Shown one piece after another: positions 33,118 to 42,073 of a stretch of 64,000 bases of DNA; within the stretch, counting starts at the first letter, position 1; each line of letters opens with the position of its first letter. Source of the stretch: Dyella_B sp035503745. GTDB taxonomy: Bacteria > Pseudomonadota > Gammaproteobacteria > Xanthomonadales > Rhodanobacteraceae. The translations under genes were made by a program, and so were the position numbers. Under the pieces are notes generated by a model. The model saw only the letters and a program-made list of their open reading frames with translations, had not been told where the DNA came from and ran no database searches. The stretch lies in NCBI RefSeq assembly GCF_035503745.1, contig NZ_DATJTC010000018.1, positions 124,001 to 188,000 of the forward strand. The letters are read 5' to 3'.

Positions 33118-34242
33118 ATGTCTGTTGCCGCCACGCCGGCCCGGGCACTGACCGTAGTGCAGTTGATCCCTGCGCTGCGCGCCGGAGGCGCGGAGCGCTC
33201 GGTGCTGGAAGTGGGGCAGGCGCTGGTGCAGGCCGGCCACCGTTCGGTGGTGATCTCCGCGGGCGGTCGCATGACGGCCCAGCTCCAGGCCGAAGGCAGC
33301 GAGCACATCACGTTGGACATCGGCCGCAAGTCGCTGGGTACGCTGGCGCGCCTGGGCCGTTTGCGACGAGTCCTGCGCGAACTCAACCCCGACGTGGTGC
33401 ACGTGCGTTCGCGCTTGCCGGCCTGGATGGGCTGGTGGGCGCTCAAGGGCATGTCGCCCCGGCCGCATTTCATTACCACCGTGCACGGGCTCAATTCACC
33501 CGGCCGCTACAGCTCCATCATGCTGCGCGGCGAGCGCGTGGTGGTCGTGTCGCAAACGGTGCGCGACTACCTCATCAGCCACTACCGGACCCTGGACACC
33601 GCGCGCATCCGCATCGTCCCGCGCGGGATCGATCCGGAGGCGTTTCCGTACGGCCACCGGCCCGACGAAACCTGGCAGAAGGCGTTCTTCGCGCAATACC
33701 CGAACCTGGCCGGCGCCCCGCTGCTGACCTTGCCGGGCCGGGGCACGCGCCTGAAAGGCCACCGCGACGCCATCGAACTGGTGGCCGAGCTGAAGCAGCG
33801 CGGCATTGAAACGCGCCTGCTGTTGCTGGGTGTGATCGAGCCCGGCCGCGAGGCCTACGTCAATGAGCTCAACGACCTGGTCAAAGCCCGCGGTATCGCC
33901 GCACAGGTGGTGATGACGCCGCCGCGCGATGACGTGCGCGATATCTACGCCATGTCCGCGCTGGTGCTGCAGCTGTCCAACAAGCCCGAAGCGTTCGGCC
34001 GCACCGTGGTCGAGGCGCTTTCGCTATGCCGCCCGGTGCTCGGCTACGCCCACGGCGGCGTCGGCGAGCTGCTGGCCGAACTCTATCCGGCCGGCCGCGT
34101 GCCCCCCGGCGATCGCGAGCGCCTGGTCGAGCGCGCCGCCGAGTTGCTGCGCGTCGCCCCGCCGATCTCGCCGTTGCAGCGTTACCGCCTGATCGACATG
34201 CAGCACGCCGCGCTGGCCCTGTACGAGGAAGTGGCCAGCTGA
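33118..34242 (+). CDS. Glycosyltransferase family 4 (LPS core type)
   Basis: The 374-residue GT-B enzyme opens ALTVVQLIPALRAGGAERSV, the acceptor-side loop of WaaG/WabH-like transferases. The donor-side motif KPEAFGRTVVEALSLCRPV near residues 290-308 contains the EX7E pair that binds the nucleotide sugar. No membrane segment is seen, so it should work at the inner face of the cytoplasmic membrane, adding a sugar to LPS core or a related glycan. It is followed by an O-antigen ligase gene and a family 2 transferase gene, probably one operon. The exact sugar cannot be told. Confidence 0.88.
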   Translation: MSVAATPARALTVVQLIPALRAGGAERSVLEVGQALVQAGHRSVVISAGGRMTAQLQAEGSEHITLDIGRKSLGTLARLGRLRRVLRELNPDVVHVRSRLPAWMGWWALKGMSPRPHFITTVHGLNSPGRYSSIMLRGERVVVVSQTVRDYLISHYRTLDTARIRIVPRGIDPEAFPYGHRPDETWQKAFFAQYPNLAGAPLLTLPGRGTRLKGHRDAIELVAELKQRGIETRLLLLGVIEPGREAYVNELNDLVKARGIAAQVVMTPPRDDVRDIYAMSALVLQLSNKPEAFGRTVVEALSLCRPVLGYAHGGVGELLAELYPAGRVPPGDRERLVERAAELLRVAPPISPLQRYRLIDMQHAALALYEEVAS

Positions 34243-34297
34243 CCGACCGGCGGCGGTCTGTCGCCTACAATGCGCGGATGGCCGTTCGGGATCGCGC

Positions 34298-35566
34298 ATG
34301 AGTTCCTCCACGCTGGTGCTTAAAAACCTGCTCACATCCCCGCTGCTGCCGTTCTGGCTGGTCGTTGCCTTATTGCCGTTTGGGCGCAGCGCCGAGTTCG
34401 GTACGTTTGCGTGTTTGGTCGGCGCGGTTCTGGCGTGGCGTCGCGAGCGCACTGCGTTGTTCCAGCGTCCCGGCGCACGGCTGCTGCTGGCGTTGCTGGC
34501 CTGTTACATCGGCGCGGCGCTGCTTTCTTCGTTCATGGCCGTGGCGCCGGGCAAGAGCTGGTCCACCGTATTGGGGCTGCTGCGCTACGTGCCGCTGGGT
34601 TTGTACGCGTGCTACGCCCTACGCGGCGCGCAACGCCTGCAAGGGTTTTACGTGGCTGTCGCGGTGGTGATCGCGTTCTGGACCCTCGATGCGTGGATGC
34701 AGATGCTCACCGGCTGGAGTTTGCGCGGGCATGCCGAACCGCAGCGCATTTCCGGCATCTTCGGCGCGGACGATCCCAAGCTGGGTCCGACGCTGTCGGT
34801 GCTGGCCCCGCTGGCCTTGTGGGCCGCGCGTGGGCGCTGGGGTTTGCCGGGGCTGATTGGCGCCTTCCTGTTGCTGCTGGGGCCGGTGATGCTCAGTGGC
34901 TCGCGTGGCGCGTGGATCTGCTACGGCGTGGTGGCGCTGCTGTTCGCGTGGCGCGAGGCCCGCTCGCCATGGCGCTTTGGCGCCGTCTGCGCGATCGGCG
35001 CGGCCGTGGTACTCGCTGCAGGGGGCATCGCCTGGAAAACCTCCACGCGTTTCGACACGCGCCTGCAACACACGCTAACCGCGCTGGGCGGCAGCGCGCA
35101 GGACATCAACGAAGCCACCACCGGCCGGCTCGATATCTGGCGCAACAGCGTGGCGATGATTGCCGCGCACCCGCTCACCGGCGTAGGCGTGCGCGATTTT
35201 CGCTACGCCTATCCGCATTACGCGCCGGCGAACGACCACTTCATGACCGCCGAAACCTGCGGCGACGGCGAAGGTGCCTGCCACGCGCACCAACTCGTGC
35301 TGGAAATCCTCACCGAGACCGGTGCCATCGGTTTGCTGCTGTGGGTGGCGGGCGCCGTCGTGGCCTGGCGAGCGTGGCGACGCGCGGACAGCGCCGATCG
35401 CGACGGCGCTTTTCCGGTGACGGTATGCCTGCTGGCCATGCTCTTTCCGCTTAACACGCATCTGGCGTTTTATTCGGCCTGGTGGGGTTTGCTGTTTGCC
35501 TGGTTGCTGGGATGGTGGTGTGCGGCGTTGTACGCGCGAACGAAGGAGCAGGGCGATGGCGCGTGA
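34298..35566 (+). CDS. O-antigen ligase family protein (WaaL-like)
   Basis: The 422-residue protein has about ten to twelve membrane segments and one large periplasmic loop (about residues 245-345). In the middle is MLSGSRGAWICYGVVAL, the conserved Wzy/WaaL SRGA motif, and after the loop HAHQLVLEILTETGAIGL, the family-typical histidine motif. It likely joins undecaprenyl-linked glycan to lipid A-core in the periplasm; O-antigen polymerase is the alternative. Its last 11 bases overlap the next gene, so they are translated together. Confidence 0.87.
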   Translation: MSSSTLVLKNLLTSPLLPFWLVVALLPFGRSAEFGTFACLVGAVLAWRRERTALFQRPGARLLLALLACYIGAALLSSFMAVAPGKSWSTVLGLLRYVPLGLYACYALRGAQRLQGFYVAVAVVIAFWTLDAWMQMLTGWSLRGHAEPQRISGIFGADDPKLGPTLSVLAPLALWAARGRWGLPGLIGAFLLLLGPVMLSGSRGAWICYGVVALLFAWREARSPWRFGAVCAIGAAVVLAAGGIAWKTSTRFDTRLQHTLTALGGSAQDINEATTGRLDIWRNSVAMIAAHPLTGVGVRDFRYAYPHYAPANDHFMTAETCGDGEGACHAHQLVLEILTETGAIGLLLWVAGAVVAWRAWRRADSADRDGAFPVTVCLLAMLFPLNTHLAFYSAWWGLLFAWLLGWWCAALYARTKEQGDGA

Positions 35567-36317
35567 ACTGCTGTCGGTAGTGCTGATCACCTACAACAAC
35601 GGCGACACGCTCGATGCGTGCCTGCGCGAAGTGGATTGGGCCGATGAAATCATCGTGCTCGATTCCGGTTCCACCGACAACACCGTCGCCATTGCGCGCA
35701 TGCATGGCGCGCGCGTGGAAACGCATCCGTTCGACGACTACGGCCCGCAAAAACAGCGTGCCTACGATCTTGCGCGCAACGACTGGATCCTCAACCTCGA
35801 CGCCGACGAGATTCTCTCGCCTGGTACGCGCGCCATCATCGAGCGAGCGCTGCAGGATCCCCGCCACGCGGGCTTTCGCCTGCCGCGGCGCGAACGCATG
35901 TTCTGGACCGTGCAACACCGCTGGAGCCACCGCAACGGCCACCTGCGCCTGTTCAACCGCAAGCGCGGCGGCATGAACGACGTGGAAGTGCACGCGGCGG
36001 TGGAAGTGCGCGGCCCGGTCAAAACGCTATGGGGTGCGGACTTCGTCAACGACGGTGACGGCGACATCGCCGCCCGCGTGGAAAAAATCAACCGCTACAG
36101 CAGCGGCATGGTCGCGCACAAATTGCGCCGCGGCCAGCGTTTCACCGGCTTTCGCATGGTGATCTACCCGCCCTTGTTCTTCCTGCGCCAATACCTGCTC
36201 AAGCGTTATTTTCTCAGCGGCTGGGCCGGCTTCATCGCCAGCGTGCTCGGCGCGTTCTATGTCTTTCTCAAATACGCCAAGCTGCATGAAGCGCGCAGGA
36301 TCAAAGGAAGGCCGTGA
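35556..36317 (+). CDS. Glycosyltransferase family 2 (WaaE/KdtX-like)
   Basis: The 253-residue GT-A enzyme opens LSVVLITYNNGDTLDACL and has IIVLDSGSTDNTVAIA and LNLDADEILSPGTR, where DAD is the metal-binding motif. A family feature is the RRERMFWTVQHRWSHRNGHLRLF region. The C-terminal hydrophobic segment (about 205-240) may associate with the membrane. Similar to WaaE-type beta-1,4-glucosyltransferases that decorate heptose in LPS core. It overlaps the ligase gene by 11 bp. The opposing glycosyltransferase gene ends 32 bp away. Confidence 0.9.
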   Translation: MARELLSVVLITYNNGDTLDACLREVDWADEIIVLDSGSTDNTVAIARMHGARVETHPFDDYGPQKQRAYDLARNDWILNLDADEILSPGTRAIIERALQDPRHAGFRLPRRERMFWTVQHRWSHRNGHLRLFNRKRGGMNDVEVHAAVEVRGPVKTLWGADFVNDGDGDIAARVEKINRYSSGMVAHKLRRGQRFTGFRMVIYPPLFFLRQYLLKRYFLSGWAGFIASVLGAFYVFLKYAKLHEARRIKGRP

Positions 36318-36349
36318 TAAAAGCGCCGCCACCGGTGAACACCGAGGCT

Positions 36350-37426
36350 TCAGCCATCCCCCAAAATCCGCACGAATTCATCCGCGATCACGCGCGTACT
36401 GAAATGCCGGTCCACGAAATCGCGCGCCGCCAAACCCATCGGCTCGCGCACGTCGGCATCGCACATGCGCAAAATCGCGTTGCGCCATGCCGGGACATTG
36501 CCGGGCGGCAGCAACATTCCCGTGACATTGGTCGATAAGGTTTCGGGAATCCCGCCGATATTGCTGCCGAGCACGGGCGCTCCGGCCGCCTGCGCCTCCA
36601 CCGAGACACGCCCGAACGTCTCGGTGGCGATCGACGGAAACGCGAGCATCGAGACCGCGCTGTAGTACGGATGCACATCGTCGATCCAGCCCAGCACATG
36701 ATGACGGTGCGCGAAGGAGCCGGCGTCGATGCGCTCGCCCAGCGCCTGCGAATCGGGACCGTGGCCGAGCCACATGCAATGCAGGCGCGGTTCCTGCGCC
36801 ATCACGCCTTCGGCCGCTTCCAGCAGGGTGAAGATGCCCTTGCTGTGATGGATACGTCCGAAATAACCCAGCACGATCGCATCCTGCGGCATGCCTAGGT
36901 TGCGCAGAATCTCGCTGCGCTTTGCCGCATCGGGCCGGCACAACGCCATGTTCACCGGGTTGTACAGCACGCGCACCAATGCCGCCGGCACGCCGCGATC
37001 CAGATAGGCTTGGCGCGCGTGGCTGGAAACGGCGAAGAAGCGCTGCGCGAGGCGCGGCACCAGATAGCCGGACACGCGGCCCATCGCCGGCGTGCGATGG
37101 CGGAACAGCGCCACCGGTACGCTAAGCAGACGGCTGATCAGGATCAGCGGCCAGTATTCCTTGCCGAAGTTGCCGACCAGCCAGTCCGGACGCAGGTCGC
37201 GCGCCGCCTTGAAGGTGGCGAAATAGCCGCGCAGATCGAAGATGTTGCGAAACTGCGACTTGTACAGGCGAACGCCCGACTTGGCCAGCGCATTGGCGAT
37301 CAGGCTGTCCGGATAAACCACGGCGCTGACTTGATGGCCCGCTTCGACCAGGGCCTGGGCCAGGGCCACGAAGTGCGTGGCAGCCCCAGTATTTTCTGGG
37401 TTGGTGCCGACGAAAAGAAATTTCAT
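36350..37426 (-). CDS. Glycosyltransferase family 4
   Basis: The 358-residue GT-B enzyme begins MKFLFVGTNPENTGAATHFV and has the donor-side VLGYFGRIHHSKGIFTLLEA and ATETFGRVSVEAQAAGAPVLG segments, with the EX7E-like pair. It is cytoplasmic, membrane-peripheral, and probably acts on LPS or another envelope glycan. Its ATG overlaps the stop of the upstream deacetylase gene (ATGA), so the two are coupled. The frame extends upstream of 37426 but that part lies within the deacetylase gene and is in the wrong frame for it. Confidence 0.9.
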   Translation of the reverse strand: MKFLFVGTNPENTGAATHFVALAQALVEAGHQVSAVVYPDSLIANALAKSGVRLYKSQFRNIFDLRGYFATFKAARDLRPDWLVGNFGKEYWPLILISRLLSVPVALFRHRTPAMGRVSGYLVPRLAQRFFAVSSHARQAYLDRGVPAALVRVLYNPVNMALCRPDAAKRSEILRNLGMPQDAIVLGYFGRIHHSKGIFTLLEAAEGVMAQEPRLHCMWLGHGPDSQALGERIDAGSFAHRHHVLGWIDDVHPYYSAVSMLAFPSIATETFGRVSVEAQAAGAPVLGSNIGGIPETLSTNVTGMLLPPGNVPAWRNAILRMCDADVREPMGLAARDFVDRHFSTRVIADEFVRILGDG

Positions 37427-38211
37427 GCGCGGTGGCTCTCGTGACGCTCGCTGTCGTAACGCACGCTTTGGTGGCGTTTGTTTTCGTAATTGGTGAACGC
37501 ACGCATGGCGAACTGCGGCAACACGTGGTGCCGCGCCACTTGCACGCGCGGCAGGTGCCACAGGTCGGTGCCGACGAGGGCGCGCCCGCGCTGCGTGGTG
37601 GTGGCGGCGGCGTAACCGGCTGCGCGCGTGATGTCGGCGACGCGGTCGTTCATGTCGCCATAGGGGTAGCAGAACTGCGTGACGGGCGCGCCGAGCTGGT
37701 CTTCCAGGTCGCTCTTGCTGCCGGCGATCTCGTCCTTGAGCTGCGCGTCGTCGCATTGAGTCAGGTGCGGATGGCTGCGCGTATGCGCGCCGATTTCCAT
37801 GCCGCCCGCATGCCAGGCGCGGATCTGCGCGGCGGTCATCAATGGCTTGCGCACGCCGAGTTTGTCCGCATCCCATTCGTTGTAGCGGCCGATGCTGCCG
37901 CTGACGACGTAGCAGGTCGCGGTGAAGCCGTAGCGTTGCAATACGGGCAGCGCGGACTGGAGGTTATCGACGTAGCCGTCATCCAGCGTCACCACCGCGA
38001 TGCGGCCGCTGCGCTCGCCGCGCAGGTAAGGCATGGCATCGGACATCGACAGGCCCGTGTAGCCCATCCGCTTGAGCAGCCACATCTGCCGCGCGAATGC
38101 GCCGGGGCTTACGTACAGGCTGCGCCAGCGGCGCAGGCCGCGCGGCGCCTGGGCGATGTTGTGGTACATGAAAATCGGGCAGGCGCGAGCCTGTCCTTCG
38201 CTTGCGGTCAT
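37423..38211 (-). CDS. Polysaccharide deacetylase family protein
   Basis: The 262-residue protein has the NodB-homology fold. The metal-binding motifs are VVTLDDGYVDN, whose first aspartate is catalytic, and GAHTRSHPHLTQ, with the HxxxH pair. IFMYHNIAQ near the start is common in this family. Deacetylation of N-acetyl sugars in the envelope is the family activity. The ATG at 38211 has GGAG 7 bases upstream and is preferred to a GTG at 38232. No clear signal peptide is present, suggesting a cytoplasmic substrate, possibly a lipid-linked sugar. Coupled to the downstream glycosyltransferase. Confidence 0.9.
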   Translation of the reverse strand: MTASEGQARACPIFMYHNIAQAPRGLRRWRSLYVSPGAFARQMWLLKRMGYTGLSMSDAMPYLRGERSGRIAVVTLDDGYVDNLQSALPVLQRYGFTATCYVVSGSIGRYNEWDADKLGVRKPLMTAAQIRAWHAGGMEIGAHTRSHPHLTQCDDAQLKDEIAGSKSDLEDQLGAPVTQFCYPYGDMNDRVADITRAAGYAAATTTQRGRALVGTDLWHLPRVQVARHHVLPQFAMRAFTNYENKRHQSVRYDSERHESHRA

Positions 38212-38355
38212 GCGGCGCTCCGTATCGGCCACCTGGCAAAGCTTACGGCAAACGCCAGGGCCGGGCGGGGGTGTGGACGGCTATCGAACATGGAGGTGGG
38301 GAAAGAGGCCAGCCGGCTTATGTACCGGGGCTGCCTGTCGCCTGCCTGTCGGGCT

Positions 38356-39291
38356 TCAGTAAATGGGCGGTTCGCCCTCCGGACGGGTCTTGAAGCGCTT
38401 GTGCACCCACAGGTACTGCTCCGGCGCCTCGCGCACCATTTCCTCGATGCTCAGGTTGACGCGGGCGGTATCGGCTTGGGCGTCCTCGCTGGGCAGGTTT
38501 TCCAGCGGCGCGCCCAGGCGCAGCGCGTAGCCCTGGTTGCCGGGCAGGCGGCGGTGGAAGAAGGGGATGACCACCGAGTTGGACATTCGCGCCAGGTGAT
38601 GGGTGGCGTTGATGGTGGCCGCGATCACGCCGAAGAACGGCACGAAGGCGTTGTCCTTGCTGCGCATGTCCTGGTCGGGCGCGTACCACAGCGTGCCGCC
38701 GCCGCGCAGGTATTTCACCGTGCCGCGGATGTCGTCCTTGTCGAACATGGCGCGCGCGTAGCCCAGGCGCGCGCGCAGCACCGCCCATTCGAATACCGCG
38801 TTGTCCATGCGCCGGTACATGCCCGCGATGCGGATGCGCTGGGACACCAGCCGCGCGCACAGCTCCAGGTGTGAAAAGTGGCCGCCTACCAGCAGTACGC
38901 CGCGTCCTGCGCGGTGCGCGGCTTGCAGATGCTCCAGCCCTTCAAACTGCACGGGGATGCGTGCGATCGCTCGGTCCGAGCCCATCCAGCCGAGCGCGAA
39001 CTCGATCAGCATCATGCCGATGTCGCGCAAGTGCGCGTCCACCAGCCGCTTCTGGGCCGCCGCATCCAGTTCCGGGAAGCACAGCGCGACGTTGGTGGCG
39101 GCCACCTGCCGGCGCGGCGAGGGAACGCGCTCGATGATCGCGCCCAGCGTGCGTCCGATCGCCATCAGCGCCGTGAAGGGCAGCATGGCGATCAGTTTCA
39201 TGATGCCCACGCCGATCCACGCCGGCCAGAGGCGTGGAGCGAGCAGCGAGCGGGAGAAGGCGGGGTAAGGCGTACCGGGCATCGGACGCAT
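38356..39291 (-). CDS. Lipid A biosynthesis lauroyl/myristoyl acyltransferase (LpxL/HtrB family)
   Basis: The 311-residue protein has an N-terminal membrane anchor (about 28-48) and the acyltransferase active-site motif GGHFSHLE, with the HX4E pair, near residue 122. MYRRMDNAVFEWAVLRAR and GGTLWYAPDQDMRSKDNAFVPFFG are typical of LpxL. It adds a secondary acyl chain to Kdo2-lipid IVA. The waaA gene, which makes that Kdo-bearing acceptor, is divergent 90 bp away. The start at 39291 (MRPMPGTPYP) was chosen; 39282 is possible and the longer frame reaches into waaA. Confidence 0.93.
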   Translation of the reverse strand: MRPMPGTPYPAFSRSLLAPRLWPAWIGVGIMKLIAMLPFTALMAIGRTLGAIIERVPSPRRQVAATNVALCFPELDAAAQKRLVDAHLRDIGMMLIEFALGWMGSDRAIARIPVQFEGLEHLQAAHRAGRGVLLVGGHFSHLELCARLVSQRIRIAGMYRRMDNAVFEWAVLRARLGYARAMFDKDDIRGTVKYLRGGGTLWYAPDQDMRSKDNAFVPFFGVIAATINATHHLARMSNSVVIPFFHRRLPGNQGYALRLGAPLENLPSEDAQADTARVNLSIEEMVREAPEQYLWVHKRFKTRPEGEPPIY

Positions 39292-39381
39292 TGTAGCGGC
39301 GCGGCACGGCGCGGTCTGCTGCCGATGGCGGGTCTTTGCGTGGAGCCCCTTATACTGCCGCGTCACTGCCGGGAATCTGCG

Positions 39382-40647
39382 TTGCGCTACCTCTATACGA
39401 TCCTCATGTACCTGGCCACGCCGCTGATCGTGCTGCGGCTGCTGACGCGCGGCATGCGCTATGGCAATTATCACCAGCGCTGGCCCGAGCGCTTCGGCTT
39501 TTTCAAGGCGCCGGATTTGCGCGGCAGCATCTGGGTGCATGCGGTGTCGGTGGGCGAGGTCAACGCGGCCGAGCCCCTGATCAAGGCCCTGCGCGAGGAT
39601 TATCCGAATGCGCCGCTGGTGGTCACCACCGTCACGCCGACCGGCTCGGCGCGCGTGCACCAGTTGTTCGGCGGCAGCGTGTTTCATGTGTACCTGCCCT
39701 ACGACCTGCCGTTCTCGGTGCACCGCTTTCTCAAGCAGGTGCGGCCGCGGCTGGCGCTGATCGTGGAGACGGAGATCTGGCCGAACCTGTATTTCGGCTG
39801 CCATCGGCGCGGCATCCCATTGATGATCGTCAACGCGCGCCTCTCCGGCCGTTCGCTGCGCGGCTATGCGCCGATGCGCGCGCTGCTGCGTTCGGCGCTG
39901 CGTTGCGTGCGGCAGATTGCGGCGCAGTCGCGCACCGACGCCGCGCGCTACCGGCTGCTGGGTGCAGACCCGGCGCTGGTCACCGTCAGCGGCAATTTGA
40001 AATTCGACATGCCGGTGCCCGATGGTGCGGTGGAAGGCGGCAGCGTGTTCCGGCAGCAGTGGGGCCATTTGCGTCCGGTGTGGATTGCGGCGAGCACGCA
40101 CGAAGGCGAAGAGCTGGCCGTGCTCGAGGCGCACCTGGAGGTGCTAAGGCGCGTACCCGATGCATTGCTGCTGATCGCACCGCGCCATCCGGAACGTTTT
40201 CGCGTGGTCGAGCATTCGGTGCGCAGCCTGGGTTTTTCCATGGCGATGCGCAGCGCCGATGGTATCCCGGGCGCTTCGCACCAGGTGTTTCTGATCGACA
40301 CCATGGGCGAGCTGATGCCGTTTTTCGCAGCGTCCGATCTGGCCTTCGTGGGCGGCAGCCTGGTGCCGATCGGCGGCCACAACGTGCTGGAACCGGCGGC
40401 GCTGGCGCGGCCGGTGCTGGTGGGGCCGCATACCTTCAATTTCGAGGAAATCACGCTGGCGTTGATCCGCGGCGGCGGCGCCAAACGCGTACTGCAAAGC
40501 GAGGCGCTGGGCAACGAGGTGCTGGAGTTGCTGCAGGACCAGGTGCGCTGCAAGCAGATGGGACAGCAGGCGCGGGTGGTGTTCGATAGCGAGCGCGGAG
40601 CGGTGGGGCGGGTGATGAGCCTCATCGACCGCATGCTGCAGGAATGA
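39382..40647 (+). CDS. waaA: 3-deoxy-D-manno-octulosonic acid (Kdo) transferase
   Basis: The 421-residue protein matches WaaA length (about 425). It begins RYLYTILMYLATPLIVLRLL, a membrane anchor, followed by QRWPERFGFF and GSIWVHAVSVGEVNAAEPLI, where the catalytic glutamate lies. VETEIWPNLYFGCHRRGIP and GGSLVPIGGHNVLEPAALA are further signatures. It attaches Kdo to lipid IVA at the inner membrane. The start appears to be TTG at 39382, because this gives the family N-terminus with GGGAA upstream; ATG at 39406 would cut the anchor. A bidirectional terminator begins at the stop codon. Confidence 0.95.
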   Translation: MRYLYTILMYLATPLIVLRLLTRGMRYGNYHQRWPERFGFFKAPDLRGSIWVHAVSVGEVNAAEPLIKALREDYPNAPLVVTTVTPTGSARVHQLFGGSVFHVYLPYDLPFSVHRFLKQVRPRLALIVETEIWPNLYFGCHRRGIPLMIVNARLSGRSLRGYAPMRALLRSALRCVRQIAAQSRTDAARYRLLGADPALVTVSGNLKFDMPVPDGAVEGGSVFRQQWGHLRPVWIAASTHEGEELAVLEAHLEVLRRVPDALLLIAPRHPERFRVVEHSVRSLGFSMAMRSADGIPGASHQVFLIDTMGELMPFFAASDLAFVGGSLVPIGGHNVLEPAALARPVLVGPHTFNFEEITLALIRGGGAKRVLQSEALGNEVLELLQDQVRCKQMGQQARVVFDSERGAVGRVMSLIDRMLQE

Positions 40648-40674
40648 AAAAGGCCGGGAAATCCCGGCCTTTTT
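40647..40674. terminator. Bidirectional terminator between waaA and tolC
   Basis: AAAAAGGCCGGG and CCCGGCCTTTTT form a perfect 12-bp stem around AAAT, with A-run and T-run on either side, so it can end both convergent transcripts. Confidence 0.95.
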
Positions 40675-40689
40675 GCCATGCATGCCGAC

Positions 40690-42039
40690 TTACTGCAGCA
40701 GCGAGTTGACGTATTCCATGTCCTTGTAGTCGATCGTGCCGGCCGACTGGCGCAGCAGCAGGCGGTTGAGCACCAACTGGTGACGCGCGGTGGCGTAGGT
40801 GCTCTGGTCCTGGGTCAGGGTTTGGATGGCGGTGAGCACATTCAGGAAGATCTGCGTGCCGACCTGGAAGCCCGCCTTGGTGGCGTCCAGCGCTTCCTGC
40901 GCGGAATCGACCGCGGCCTTGCCCGACTTTACTTCGCTGATGCCGGCGATCACCGCGTTGTAGTCGTTGATGGTGTTCTGCACGGTCTGGCGGCGGGTCA
41001 GCTCCAGCGAATCGCGCGCTTCGTCGCGTTGGTCGATCGACTGGCGAACCTTCGACTGCGTGGCGCCGCCCGCGAAGATCGGCACCGACAGCGTCACGCC
41101 GATGGTGTTGCCCCAGCGGCCGTTGCCCAGCGCCGCGCCGTTGCCGTTGGCGTAACTGCCGTTTTCCAGCCAGGTGCTGCTCTTGCCGTGGACCAGGCTG
41201 GCGGTGATGGTGGGCAGGTGGCCGGCGCGCGCGGCGTTGACGCTGTGTTCGGCGGCATCGACCGACAGCTGCGAGGCCAGCAGGGTCGGATTGTTCTTGA
41301 TCGCGCTGTCGACCCAGGCCTGCGAATCGGCGGGCACGGGCAGATCCAGCGGCAGGTCTTCGCGCAGCGTTTTCAGTTCGCCGACCGGCTTGCCGGTGAT
41401 GACGCTGAGCGCCTGGCGATCGTTTTGCAGGGTGTTTTCCGTGCTGATCGTGGTCGCCTTGGCCGCTTCGTAATACGACTTGGCCTGGTAGACGTTGGTG
41501 ATGGCGGCGATGCCGACCTTGTACTGCTGTTCGGCCTGGTCATACGTGAGGCGGTAGGCGTCTTCGTTGGCCTTGGCGAACTTGAGCTGTTCCTGGTCGT
41601 TGAGGATGGTGAAGTAGGCCGTGGTCACGCGCACGAACAGATCCTGCGCGGCGGCTTCGTAGGTCTGCTGTTGCGAGTCGGCAGTGGAATGCGCCGCCTG
41701 CAGGTTGGCGATGTCGGCGAGGTTGAGGATGGTCTGGTCCAGCTCCACCGACATCGAGCGCGTGCGAATGTGGCCGCTGCTGCCGCCGTCGGTCAGGGAC
41801 GAATCGCTGCTGCTACTACCGCTCTCCTGGGTGAGGCCAAGGCTGCCATTGATTTGCGGCAGCAGCAGCGCGCGTGCCTGCGGAACGCCTTCGTAAACGG
41901 CGCGGTTGGTTGCATCGGCCTGGGCCAGTACAGGGTCGTTTGCACGCGCCTGACGATATGCATCCAGCAAATCCTCGCCATGGCTGGGCAGGGACACTGC
42001 GGCCATAGACAGGGCAAGGGTCAGAAGCTTCAAGCGCAT
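40690..42039 (-). CDS. tolC: TolC family outer-membrane channel
   Basis: The 449-residue protein has a signal peptide ending near SHG (about residue 21) and two TolC/OEP repeats of long helices with short beta segments. EDLLDAYRQARANDPVLAQA opens the mature protein, and ALTVITGKPVGEL-like and TYRLTYDQAEQQYKVG segments are family-typical. It forms the trimeric exit duct for tripartite efflux pumps and type I secretion. A Ser/Asp-rich insert near residues 78-88 is less conserved. It follows the isoaspartate methyltransferase gene by 34 bp on the same strand, an order common in Xanthomonadales. Confidence 0.95.
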   Translation of the reverse strand: MRLKLLTLALSMAAVSLPSHGEDLLDAYRQARANDPVLAQADATNRAVYEGVPQARALLLPQINGSLGLTQESGSSSSDSSLTDGGSSGHIRTRSMSVELDQTILNLADIANLQAAHSTADSQQQTYEAAAQDLFVRVTTAYFTILNDQEQLKFAKANEDAYRLTYDQAEQQYKVGIAAITNVYQAKSYYEAAKATTISTENTLQNDRQALSVITGKPVGELKTLREDLPLDLPVPADSQAWVDSAIKNNPTLLASQLSVDAAEHSVNAARAGHLPTITASLVHGKSSTWLENGSYANGNGAALGNGRWGNTIGVTLSVPIFAGGATQSKVRQSIDQRDEARDSLELTRRQTVQNTINDYNAVIAGISEVKSGKAAVDSAQEALDATKAGFQVGTQIFLNVLTAIQTLTQDQSTYATARHQLVLNRLLLRQSAGTIDYKDMEYVNSLLQ

Positions 42040-42073
42040 GATTCGCCTCGTGGGTTTCGGGTCGGTAGCGGGG

